A DNA stretch of 36,370 nucleotides from Dehalococcoidia bacterium UBA2160. GTDB lineage: Bacteria > Chloroflexota > Dehalococcoidia > Lucifugimonadales > UBA1123. Shown here in pieces: positions 1-7,310 of this stretch. Where the stretch lies: the NCBI GenBank assembly GCA_002328865.1, contig DCWO01000122.1, positions 1 through 36,370 on the forward strand, read 5' to 3'. The notes under the pieces are model-generated. The model was not told where the DNA came from. It searched no databases and saw nothing but the letters and a program-made list of their open reading frames with translations. Positions within the stretch are counted from its first letter, which is position 1, and each line of letters starts with the position of its first letter. A program made the translations under genes and the position numbers.

Positions 1-48
1 ACTTTCGCTGACGGTCTACAGTCCTGTGCTCGCTGTCGGCCTCGATAT

Positions 49-144
49 CTACATGCCGGACTGGAACACGGCCTTGCTCATCACCTCCAGGTAGTCGCCG
101 AGGCTCTTTGGTTCAATCTGCTCCGGTGCGCTCATCTCGGGCAT
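49..144 (-). pseudogene. Truncated N-terminus of a DNA-3-methyladenine glycosylase I-like protein
   Basis: A 31-codon reading frame starts at an ATG with a strong ribosome binding site (GGGGGAG, 5 nt upstream) and stops at a TAG. The residues PKSLGDYLEVMSKAVFQSG resemble, from memory, the start of TagI-like 3-methyladenine DNA glycosylases, which continue with a SW-x-V segment and about 150-200 more residues. Here the frame ends directly after QSGM, and none of the three frames to the window edge restores the expected continuation. The fragment is divergent from the DtxR-type gene. I read it as a gene start cut off by a rearrangement, so probably non-functional. A genuine micro-protein or an assembly join cannot be excluded. 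Confidence 0.4.
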
Positions 145-283
145 CGTGGCTCCCCCCTCTACTCGTCTGCGATGACGGGGCTGTCCTAAGTTTGGCAATT
201 GCTCAACCGTCGCGAGAGAGTTGATCGTTGTTATGACTGCGGGTTCTCTTCTTGCTCGTCGGCTCCGTGCCGCGGGCGCCTGA

Positions 284-289
284 TATAAT
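284..289 (+). promoter_or_regulatory. -10 element of the DtxR-type regulator gene
   Basis: A perfect TATAAT lies 18 nt before the ATG at 308. No convincing -35 hexamer is seen at the usual spacing. Transcription would start near 296, giving a very short leader. Confidence 0.45.
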
Positions 290-307
290 CTTACCTGACC
301 ACGCACT

Positions 308-1033
308 ATGACATCTTCACGCACGAACAACACCGAAAACGACCCGTCGGCTCGCCTCTCGCGGGGCGCCGAGAATTACCTTTTGTCGATCTTTCGCCTG
401 GCCGAGCAAGATCGCCGGGTAACGGCCACCGTGCTCGCCGAACAGTTGAAGTTGGTGCCCGAAGACGAACGAGTGGGCACGTCGCTGCCGTCCGTCGGCG
501 GCATGATACGCCGGATGGTGCGCGAAGGTCTTGTTGAAACAACTAAAGACAAAGAGGTGCTCCTGACGCCAAGCGGTCGCCGGTCGGCGGAGATTATGGT
601 GCGCCGGCACCGGTTGGCCGAACGGCTCGTCGTCGATCTTCTCGGCCTCGAGCTCCACCTGGCCCATATCGAAGCCCACCGTTTGGAACACGCGATATCC
701 GCCGCGTTGGAAGCGAAGATCGTCGCCGCTCTGAGCAATCCCACCACGTGTCCCTTCGGCCACCCCATACCCGGTAGCGGCCACACACGCGACCGACGGT
801 CCGTGACGCTCGACCATGCGCCCTCGGACGCGGCATTCGTGATCGACACGATCCCCGAGGACAACCAGACTCTTTTGCGGTACATGGTCGAAAACGGCCT
901 CATCCCCGGTCGCTCGATAATAATCGTGGAAGCGGCAATCGCCAGGGGTGTCGTCACACTCGAATGCGAAGGGAATCCCGTCGTCTTCAGCTACGACGTC
1001 GCGTCAAAGATCTGGGCGTCGCCCAAAACGTAG
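308..1033 (+). CDS. DtxR/MntR-family metal-dependent transcriptional regulator
   Basis: 241 residues with the three-part DtxR layout: a winged helix DNA-binding domain (about 20-90), a dimerisation and metal-binding domain (about 95-160) and a C-terminal SH3-like/FeoA domain (about 170-241). Metal-site motifs are visible: HRLAERL at 101-107, EAHRLEH at 122-128 and TTCPFGHPIPG around 146-156, the last matching the Cys/His anchor segment of the family. Such proteins bind Fe(II) or Mn(II) and repress uptake genes or activate storage genes. No metal transporter is adjacent, so its regulon cannot be read here. The leader is nearly absent, with TATAAT just upstream. The winged-helix region has a slightly long acidic insertion near 50-58. 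The family call is firm; the metal is unknown. Confidence 0.9.
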   Translation: MTSSRTNNTENDPSARLSRGAENYLLSIFRLAEQDRRVTATVLAEQLKLVPEDERVGTSLPSVGGMIRRMVREGLVETTKDKEVLLTPSGRRSAEIMVRRHRLAERLVVDLLGLELHLAHIEAHRLEHAISAALEAKIVAALSNPTTCPFGHPIPGSGHTRDRRSVTLDHAPSDAAFVIDTIPEDNQTLLRYMVENGLIPGRSIIIVEAAIARGVVTLECEGNPVVFSYDVASKIWASPKT

Positions 1034-1041
1034 AACTGGCG

Positions 1042-1839
1042 TCAAGGCATGCTCGGCGTCACAGGCCACCCGTCCGAGTATCGCTCGATCCAATCCCACA
1101 GCGCATCGGCCCGCTCTGCGCCGCGTCGCGTACCAGGGTCGATTACCTGCCGGCAGCTCCGTGTGTAGGATCCTATCACCTGTAGATCGGTCCTCCCGCC
1201 GTCCCACTTCCAGGGGGAGCCGTCCGCGGATGTGAAGACCTGCAAACACAATTCGCGGGTGACCGGCACAGCCGTCCGAAACCGAATCGAACGCTCGTCG
1301 CCTCGAAACACCCAGAATCCGTCCCAATACGACTCATCGCTCTTGGCCCGCAACACGTGGGCATTCCTTCGGAACCAAGACGAATCGTCCTCTGACCGTT
1401 TTGACGGCACGCCTCTGAACAACCAGTTCGTTTCGGCGATGTGCAGGAACCCGACGAGATAAAATCCGAAGCTGCCATTCCCGCCGCTCGCGTCCCAGTC
1501 CTCCAAACGAGCCAGGAAGAACAGAAAGTCTCCGGGACGCAAAGCCTTCAATCCAGCCGCCCTGGGCGCGGAATCGCAGTTGTCGCCGTACGTGAAAGTG
1601 TCGAACTCAGGGTCGTTGTGGGTCGGCCAATCCCACGCCCTTCGCGGGACATAACGCAGTAGGTCTTGGGTTCCATCGTGGTGCGAGCGCAGGCCGCGAT
1701 ACCTCACGAGATGGTCGCCGTCAAGTCCGCGATCCTCCGGGATCGGCAGGAATTCGAAGGCGCCGTCGCCGAAGACCGGGCTCGTGAAGCGATGGCTCGC
1801 GTTCACCCCAACGTTCGCTAGGAAGATGCGGCCCGTCAT
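1042..1839 (-). CDS. Nmad-like (putative nucleotide modification associated) protein
   Basis: 265 residues with no signal peptide or membrane segment. The N-terminal pattern (LANVGVNASHR at 8-18, then SPVFGDGAFEFLPIPE at 20-35) and the later FDTFTYGD and LRPGDFLFFLARL segments resemble, from memory, the Nmad3 family. That family was named for its association with modified-nucleotide systems and has no known catalytic function. The start codon overlaps the stop of the upstream queG gene by 4 nt (ATGA), so the two are almost certainly translated from one message. It ends 8 bp from the convergent DtxR-type gene. Pairing with an epoxyqueuosine reductase fits a role in sensing or handling 7-deazaguanine-type nucleosides, but that is inference. 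The family assignment is moderately sure, the function unknown. Confidence 0.6.
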   Translation of the reverse strand: MTGRIFLANVGVNASHRFTSPVFGDGAFEFLPIPEDRGLDGDHLVRYRGLRSHHDGTQDLLRYVPRRAWDWPTHNDPEFDTFTYGDNCDSAPRAAGLKALRPGDFLFFLARLEDWDASGGNGSFGFYLVGFLHIAETNWLFRGVPSKRSEDDSSWFRRNAHVLRAKSDESYWDGFWVFRGDERSIRFRTAVPVTRELCLQVFTSADGSPWKWDGGRTDLQVIGSYTRSCRQVIDPGTRRGAERADALWDWIERYSDGWPVTPSMP

Positions 1840-3044
1840 AACTCGCCATCGCGGAGATCCGCCAGCGATTGTTCGACCTCGAGCCGAACCTCAGCGTCTC
1901 GTTCGCCATCCAACGCGTCACGCAACGCTCGCGCCGCGTCCTCACCGCCGATGCGGCCCAGAGCCCACGCCGCGTGCCGCTTCACCAACGGCTCCGCCCC
2001 TTCGAGGGTCGCGATCAGAGCGGGCGCCGCCGCCGGGTCGCCAATGTTGCCCAACGCGACGCACACGTTCCTCTGCAACCCAGTCCGTTTGGCGCGTTTG
2101 ACAGGGCTGTTGCGGAATTTCTCGCGAAACGACTCGTCGTCCAGTTCCAACAGCGGCGTCAGCTCGGGCGCCGCGAATCCCGATCGCCATGCGAATTCCG
2201 GTTGGCGGCCGAGCCGCGCCTTGCGGTTGACTGGGCACACATCCTGGCAAACGTCACACCCGAACACCCAGCTTCCGATCATCGCCCTCAACTCTCTCGG
2301 TATCGGTCCTCGCAGTTCGATTGTCAGGTACGAGATGCATTTACCGTTGTCCACCGTGTACGGAGCGACGATGGCGCCGGTGGGGCAGTCTATGATGCAG
2401 CGAACACACGTGCCACAGGTCTTCTTGAGCGCCGAATCTGGTTGGAGATCGATGTCGGTTATCACCTGACAAAGGAACACCCACGAGCCGTGGGTCGGCG
2501 TGAGGATGTTGGTGCTCTTGCCGAACCACCCCACTCCCGCACGTTCGGCCGCGGCGCGATCGTTCATCGGCCCGTCGTCGACGAACACCCTCGTCCGCAC
2601 TGGACGGCCGACCACACTCGGAAGCCGGTCCGCGAACGACTTCAGCCGTTTCTTGATGACGGCGTGGTAGTCGTCGCCCCGAGCATAGCGCGCAATGCGA
2701 CCGGCGGGCCCGACGCCTGAGGCCGCCGGGTCGTCGTGATCGGCGTAGGTCCGGTTCTGACTGTCTTGCGCACGGCTCGCGGTCTCGCTGCTATAGCTGA
2801 CCGCCATGGAGATGACGGATCGGGCCTCTGGCATCAGCTCTCGCGGTCGATTCATTCGCGCGACCCGCTCTTCGGTGTACCAGGCTAGGCCGTCCATCAG
2901 TCCGAGACGAACGCGTTCAGCCGCGACGCGTTCGTCTCGTTCGAATCGCTCTGCCGTCGTAATCCCGACCAGATCGAAGCCGAGTTCGAGCGCGCATTGT
3001 TTGATCGTCAGCTCAACCGAAGGCTTCTCGTCTCGCAAGGGCAC
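1836..3044 (-). CDS. queG: Epoxyqueuosine reductase QueG with C-terminal HEAT repeats
   Basis: 402 residues. QueG reduces epoxyqueuosine to queuosine in the wobble base of GUN-anticodon tRNAs, using cobalamin and two [4Fe-4S] clusters. The first ferredoxin-type motif has cysteines at 210, 213, 216 and 220. The second has cysteines at 263, 266 and 270, and C236 is a plausible extra ligand. The VDDGP segment at 155-159 followed by the RAGVGWFGK motif carries the expected catalytic Asp region. The tail from about 320 contains HEAT-like repeats (ALGNIGDPAAAPALIATL and a second similar unit), as in the full-length family. The start is a GTG preceded by GGGAG at suitable spacing. A downstream Nmad-like gene overlaps its stop by 4 nt. 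A TACAAT box lies at 3071-3076 on this strand. Confidence 0.93.
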   Translation of the reverse strand: MPLRDEKPSVELTIKQCALELGFDLVGITTAERFERDERVAAERVRLGLMDGLAWYTEERVARMNRPRELMPEARSVISMAVSYSSETASRAQDSQNRTYADHDDPAASGVGPAGRIARYARGDDYHAVIKKRLKSFADRLPSVVGRPVRTRVFVDDGPMNDRAAAERAGVGWFGKSTNILTPTHGSWVFLCQVITDIDLQPDSALKKTCGTCVRCIIDCPTGAIVAPYTVDNGKCISYLTIELRGPIPRELRAMIGSWVFGCDVCQDVCPVNRKARLGRQPEFAWRSGFAAPELTPLLELDDESFREKFRNSPVKRAKRTGLQRNVCVALGNIGDPAAAPALIATLEGAEPLVKRHAAWALGRIGGEDAARALRDALDGERDAEVRLEVEQSLADLRDGEL

Positions 3045-3243
3045 GCCGCTCCCTGGAAGGTCTCCCGATTATTGTAGCCAAACATGTCGATTATCACGAA
3101 AGCGCCGTTGACCCGTTCCGCCACACCAATTAGGATGGCAGGATATCATCCCGAACAGGCCGTAAGGTTGGTCTCGATCCTGCTTTCTGCTACGATCAAA
3201 TACCACCCGGCGAAGATACGTTCTCACCCGTCAATTGTCTACC

Positions 3244-3273
3244 TTGACCGCCAACGAATCGTTTTGCTATAGT
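3244..3273 (+). promoter_or_regulatory. Sigma70-type promoter of guaB3
   Basis: TTGACC at 3244-3249 and TATAGT at 3268-3273 are separated by 18 bp, with TG three bases before the -10. The GTG/ATG start region of guaB3 follows about 30 bp downstream. Confidence 0.75.
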
Positions 3274-3299
3274 CACCAAAATCTCATCAGTGGGGTGCA

Positions 3300-4451
3300 G
3301 TGTCGATGGGGATTCCTCAGCTCAAGGAGCTACGCCGAGCATACGGATTCGACGAAGTCGCGATCGTTCCGGGCTCAGTCACGATCAACCCGGAAATGAT
3401 CAGCACGGACTTTTCGATCGACGGCATCACCCTGTCCACGCCGGTGCTTGGCGCCGCAATGGATGCTGTAGCGTCGCCACGATTCGCCTCGACCGTAGAC
3501 GAACTGGGCGGCATGGCGGTCATCAACATCGAGGGAGTCCAAACTCGCTACACGGACCCCGACGAAGTTCTCGCCGAGATCGTCGACACTTCGCCGGACC
3601 AAGTCACCGCACTGCTTCAGAAAGTCTACTCCGCCCCGATACAAGATGACTTGGTGGGCAAGCGAGTAGAAGAGATACGAAACAACGGCGCCAAGTGCGC
3701 CGTTTCCGTTACGCCGGCAAGCACCAAGCGGCTGGCGCCTATCGCCGCCGAGGCCGGAGCAGACATTATCGTCGTCCAATCCACCGTGACAACCGCCAGG
3801 CACGTTTCACACAGCGCCAGGGGTCTGCGGTTTCCCGAATTGCTCGAAATGGTCCCCGTCCCCGTGATAGTCGGCAACTGCGTGTCATACGACGTCGCGC
3901 TGGAGTTGATGGAGACTGGCATCCACGGCGTGCTGGTCGGAGTTGGTCCGGGCGCGGCCTGCACCACACGCGACGTCACCGGCGTTGGTGTCCCGCAGGT
4001 CACTGCAACCTTGGACTGCTCTGCGGCTCGCAACGAGTACATGAACCGAAGCGGACGGTATGTTCCGATCATCACCGATGGCGGGATTCGCACCGGCGGA
4101 GACCTCTGCAAGGCATTCGCCAGCGGCGCTGACGCCGTGATGCTCGGGACGCCTCTGGCGCAGGCCGAAGAAGCGCCCGGCGGCGGACACAACTGGGGAA
4201 TGGCCAATCCACACCCCGATCTCCCCAGAGGCACCCGCGTCAACGTTGGAGTCAAAGGTTCGCTCAGACAGATTCTGTTCGGCCCGACGTCCAAGACCGA
4301 CGGGACTCAGAACCTGATCGGCGCCCTGCGAATATGCATGGGGATGATTGGGGCGGCGACGATCAAAGACATGCACGAGGTCGCAGAACTAATCGTCGCA
4401 CCGGCGATCAAAACGGAAGGCAAGCACTATCAGCTAGGGATGCTGAACTAG
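3300..4451 (+). CDS. guaB3: GuaB3 family IMP dehydrogenase-related protein (no CBS domains)
   Basis: 383 residues forming one (beta/alpha)8 barrel. The CBS pair of classical GuaB is absent, as in the GuaB3 group. The catalytic-loop motif GPGAACTTRDVTGVGVPQ spans about 217-234, with the thioimidate cysteine at 221. The phosphate-binding DGGIRTGGD follows at 260-268. IMP dehydrogenases oxidise IMP to XMP with NAD+, the committed step to GMP. GuaB3 proteins carry the barrel only, and their exact in vivo role is less settled than that of GuaB. The start may be GTG 3300 or ATG 3306; GGGG at 3292-3295 fits either. A clear promoter precedes it, and the gene stands alone, divergent from queG. Confidence 0.88.
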   Translation: MSMGIPQLKELRRAYGFDEVAIVPGSVTINPEMISTDFSIDGITLSTPVLGAAMDAVASPRFASTVDELGGMAVINIEGVQTRYTDPDEVLAEIVDTSPDQVTALLQKVYSAPIQDDLVGKRVEEIRNNGAKCAVSVTPASTKRLAPIAAEAGADIIVVQSTVTTARHVSHSARGLRFPELLEMVPVPVIVGNCVSYDVALELMETGIHGVLVGVGPGAACTTRDVTGVGVPQVTATLDCSAARNEYMNRSGRYVPIITDGGIRTGGDLCKAFASGADAVMLGTPLAQAEEAPGGGHNWGMANPHPDLPRGTRVNVGVKGSLRQILFGPTSKTDGTQNLIGALRICMGMIGAATIKDMHEVAELIVAPAIKTEGKHYQLGMLN

Positions 4452-4457
4452 CGCGAA

Positions 4458-4472
4458 GGTTTGGTCCAAACC
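4458..4472. terminator. Small palindrome between convergent genes (possible bidirectional terminator)
   Basis: GGTTTGGTCCAAACC is a perfect 7+1+7 palindrome. It sits between the guaB3 stop (4451) and the last stop of the leftward coiled-coil gene in its shifted frame (4473). There is no T-run, so the terminator call is tentative. Confidence 0.35.
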
Positions 4473-4606
4473 CTACATGCCCAACATTCGTCTCAATTGG
4501 TTCGGTTTGCCGGAACCTCGGTGACGGCCATTGCCGTTGCGACGGCCCCCGCTTCTGCCCTGCCTGGTTTCGTCGAGTTGCTCTGTAACCTTGGCAAGCT
4601 TGGATT

Positions 4607-4981
4607 CTAACGAGTGGTTTTGGACGCGGAGTTGGGCGAGTTGGTCCCATTCAGGGTGGGTGGCGGGCCCTCCCCGTTCATGGCATCAGTCTCAGGTTGA
4701 ATCAGATGCTGCTGTTGCACCGAGCGATCTTCGAGGGCTTGTAGCCGCTCGATGATGGCGTAGATATCCAACGAGGGCGTATTCGCCGGACCAACCGGAC
4801 CAGACATTTGGGATGCCGACTGCATAAACGCGTTCGTCAGATTCCTGACCTCCGTCTCCAATACGTGAACCCGGTTCAACGACTCCCTGTACTGTCTCAA
4901 CAACACCTCGTAGGCCATACGCAGATTCTCGTCGCCGGGACTGCCGACTGCATTGATGTCATGGGCGTCTGACTCAGTCAT
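4607..4981 (-). CDS. Hypothetical coiled-coil protein, probably frameshifted; coding signal continues to 4473
   Basis: The annotated frame gives 124 residues. The first ~100 look like a real coiled-coil protein: LRMAYEVLLRQYRESLNRVH, then VLETEVRNLTNAFMQS. The start is ATG 4981, chosen because GAGGAGG lies 6 nt upstream; it overlaps the prmC stop (TGATG). The last ~20 residues (NGTNSPNSASKTTR) look like out-of-frame reading. In the -1 frame the same DNA encodes EWDQLAQLRVQNHSLESKL, then AKVTEQLDETRQ and a basic Gly/Arg-rich tail ending at a TAG at 4473-4475. The likely full protein is therefore about 170 residues, split by an indel or a frameshift near 4640-4670. No function is recognised. 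Its position suggests cotranscription with prfA-prmC. Confidence 0.6.
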   Translation of the reverse strand: MTESDAHDINAVGSPGDENLRMAYEVLLRQYRESLNRVHVLETEVRNLTNAFMQSASQMSGPVGPANTPSLDIYAIIERLQALEDRSVQQQHLIQPETDAMNGEGPPPTLNGTNSPNSASKTTR

Positions 4982-5925
4982 CACTTGCCTCCTCTTTGTA
5001 TCGTGAGAACACGGGGGTTCCCTGAAAGGTCTTGCATCGACCCAACGGCGGCTTTTTCAAACAGCTTACGCGCCGCACGATCCGCGTTTTCGATCTGTTC
5101 AGGCATTAGCTCCACGAACATGGCGCCATTCGGCGCAAGTCGATTTGCTCCTTGTTTCAAGAGATTTCTGAATATGTCAAGGCCGTCGTCGCCGCCATCC
5201 AAAGCCATGCGTGGCTCCATTTTCACATCCGAAGGAAGCGCTTCCCAGTTCGCGGAGGGAATGTACGGGGGGTTGACCACGATCAAGTCGAGAGCCTCGG
5301 GAATCGGACCAAGCAGGTCGCCTAGTCGAAGCTCTACCCGGTCAAGGACCGAATGCGCCGTTGCGTTTGCAGCCGCAACGTCGATGGCATCGGCGCTGAT
5401 ATCCGTGGCGATCACTCGGACATCCTGAGCGCTCGCGGCAATTGCTATCCCGACCGCCCCGCTCCCGGTGCATACATCTGCCACCGTGACCGGTGATCTC
5501 CCGCCGGTTCCGCATTCAGACCTCAAGGCCGCCTTCCTTTCCGCGAGAAATCCCAGCGCCAGGTCAACCAACAGTTCGGTCTCAGGCCTGGGAATCAATA
5601 CGCGGGAGTCAACCTGAAAATCCATGCCGTAGAACTCGCGGGATCCAACTATGTACCCGAGCGGCTCGCCTCCCAACCGGCGTTGAACGAGTTCGTCCAG
5701 AGCAGTCGATTGCTCGGCGCCAAGCGGTTCTTGAAGACTTGCGAAATACCGGGCCCGGTCCTTACGGACAGCGAGTCTCACCAACACTTCAGCCTCGATG
5801 GCGGCGTCAGTGATCCTGCTCCGCTCCAGCAACAACCGGGTACGGGCGAAGGCTTCCAGAATGACCGAATTTGCTAGCGGTGATTCAGTCCGCATGATAA
5901 TCGCACGTCGGCGGGAAGAGAGCAT
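4981..5925 (-). CDS. prmC: Peptide chain release factor N5-glutamine methyltransferase PrmC
   Basis: 314 residues. PrmC methylates the Gln of the GGQ motif in release factors, using S-adenosylmethionine. The N-terminal helical RF-binding domain covers about 20-100. The family signature PRPETE is at 112-117, the SAM-binding VADVCTGSGAVGIA spans about 148-161, and the substrate-glutamine motif NPPY is at 218-221. The gene starts 15 nt after the prfA stop, the usual prfA-prmC pairing, so enzyme and substrate come from one message. The start at 5925 has only a weak Shine-Dalgarno; ATG 5895 is an alternative that removes ten basic residues. The downstream coiled-coil gene overlaps its stop. Confidence 0.92.
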   Translation of the reverse strand: MLSSRRRAIIMRTESPLANSVILEAFARTRLLLERSRITDAAIEAEVLVRLAVRKDRARYFASLQEPLGAEQSTALDELVQRRLGGEPLGYIVGSREFYGMDFQVDSRVLIPRPETELLVDLALGFLAERKAALRSECGTGGRSPVTVADVCTGSGAVGIAIAASAQDVRVIATDISADAIDVAAANATAHSVLDRVELRLGDLLGPIPEALDLIVVNPPYIPSANWEALPSDVKMEPRMALDGGDDGLDIFRNLLKQGANRLAPNGAMFVELMPEQIENADRAARKLFEKAAVGSMQDLSGNPRVLTIQRGGK

Positions 5926-5940
5926 GTTCAGTCGGCGTCT

Positions 5941-7011
5941 TCAAGTTGCGACTGCCGCCAGCTTCTGGGTTTGTTCGTACTCGGTGAGTCCGTCGATTAT
6001 CGCGTCGATGTCACCGTCAACGGCCTGTTCCAGGTTGTGCAGCGTGAGGCCTATGCGATGGTCCGTGATGCGACTTTGAGGGAAGTTGTATGTACGCACC
6101 CGCTCGGATCTATCACCGGTCCCGACTTGGGATCTCCGAGCGTCGGCGCGCTCGCGTTGCGCGCGTTCGGTCTCCAGCGCCAAAATCCTGGATCGGAGTA
6201 CCGCCATCGCCTTTTCTTTGTTCTTGAATTGCGACCTTTCGTCCTGGCATATGGCCATGATCCCTGTCGGACGATGTGTGATTCTTACGGCCGTGGCGAC
6301 TTTTTGTACGTTCTGTCCGCCGTGGCCGGACGCATGGAAGATGTCGATGTCCAGATCGCCGGCGTTGACGGCGACGTCCACTTCCTCCGCCTCCGGCAGG
6401 ACGGCCACGGTGGCCGTGGACGTGTGTATTCTGCCGGTCGACTCAGTTACGGGCACCCTCTGGACACGATGCGTGCCGCTCTCATGCTTGAGCCGCGAGT
6501 ATGCGCCGTTCCCTTTCACCTGGAAGACAATCTCCTTGATTGCGCCCAAACCCGTCTCGTTGGCGTCGATGACCTCCGTGCCCCAGTCGCGGCGCTGTGC
6601 GTACCGGCTGTACATCCGGAACAGCACGGCGGCGAATAGCCCGGCTTCATCCCCACCGGCGGCCGCCCGAATCTCGACGATCACGTTCTTGTTGTCGTTT
6701 GGGTCTTTCGGGATCAATTCAACGTGCAAGTCGCGATCGACGCGGTCCAGTTGAATTTCGAGTTCGGCCAACTCCTCCTTCGCCATCGCGGTCATTTCTT
6801 CGTCGGCCTCGTTCCGAATCAATGCGCCCACTTCGTCGATCTCGGTGACGAGACGGCGCCGCTCGCGAGACAACGTCACCAACTTCCTGATCGCCGCCTG
6901 CTCTTTCGCCAGATTCTGAACGCGGCTGTAATCCGCGGCAACCTCTGGGTCCGCCATATCCTTTTCGAGATCGTCGTATCGACTCTCTATTTCTTCGAGT
7001 TTTTGTAACAC
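5941..7011 (-). CDS. prfA: Peptide chain release factor 1
   Basis: 356 residues, the normal RF1 length. RF1 reads UAG and UAA in the ribosomal A site and triggers peptide release. The stop-codon recognition tripeptide is PVT (187-189, in RVPVTESTGRIHTS), the PxT form that marks RF1 and not RF2. The catalytic GGQ is at 231-233 in SGHGGQNVQ; most RF1 proteins have GGQHVN there, so the N-V-Q that follows is slightly unusual. The start is GTG with a weak AGG-containing leader. A strong promoter lies about 75 bp upstream. It is followed by prmC, which modifies Q233. Confidence 0.95.
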   Translation of the reverse strand: MLQKLEEIESRYDDLEKDMADPEVAADYSRVQNLAKEQAAIRKLVTLSRERRRLVTEIDEVGALIRNEADEEMTAMAKEELAELEIQLDRVDRDLHVELIPKDPNDNKNVIVEIRAAAGGDEAGLFAAVLFRMYSRYAQRRDWGTEVIDANETGLGAIKEIVFQVKGNGAYSRLKHESGTHRVQRVPVTESTGRIHTSTATVAVLPEAEEVDVAVNAGDLDIDIFHASGHGGQNVQKVATAVRITHRPTGIMAICQDERSQFKNKEKAMAVLRSRILALETERAQRERADARRSQVGTGDRSERVRTYNFPQSRITDHRIGLTLHNLEQAVDGDIDAIIDGLTEYEQTQKLAAVAT

Positions 7012-7084
7012 CTGATCAGCCTAGCCTCGACGTGAGAATGTTTTGATCGGAGATGCCGCTGCCACGTGAGGCGGTGATTAGTTC

Positions 7085-7112
7085 ATACTACCGCACACCT
7101 GAGCAATGTCAA
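7085..7112 (-). promoter_or_regulatory. Sigma70-type promoter of prfA-prmC
   Basis: On the minus strand a consensus TTGACA (7107-7112) and TAGTAT (7085-7090) are 16 bp apart. The start site would be near 7078, leaving a leader of about 65 nt before the prfA GTG. The palindrome array lies directly upstream of this promoter. Confidence 0.75.
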
Positions 7113-7161
7113 AGCCTTGGCTCGAATCAGCAAGTGTCAGTTCCTGTAAACGACGACTGAT

Positions 7162-7299
7162 GTCGAACTAACGACAAGAGGCGTCGCTCTGGCGACAGGA
7201 GGTGTCGGATCAGCGACAGATGGCGTCGCTCGGCATCGGGTCACACCTTCTCTTTGACAGCAATGTCGGTTCGGCGACATAATGCGTCCCCGAGGCGAC
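7162..7299. repeat. Array of GTCG-N6-CGAC palindromes phased at 21 bp
   Basis: Palindromic units of the form GTCG-N6-CGAC start at 7162, 7183, 7204, 7265 and 7286; the last has GTCC on its left arm. A degenerate unit starts at 7225, and a partial one lies near 7310 inside the hisS stop region. The steps 7162-7183-7204-7225 and 7265-7286 are exactly 21 bp. Most units are flanked by T/A to give TGTCG...CGACA. Spacers alternate, so a longer repeat of about 42 bp is also visible (TGTCG-rich unit, then GCGTCGCT unit). The array sits between hisS and the prfA promoter. It could be a multimeric protein-binding site on one DNA face or a structured RNA. Confidence 0.7.
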
Positions 7300-7310
7300 A
7301 GTCTTGGATG

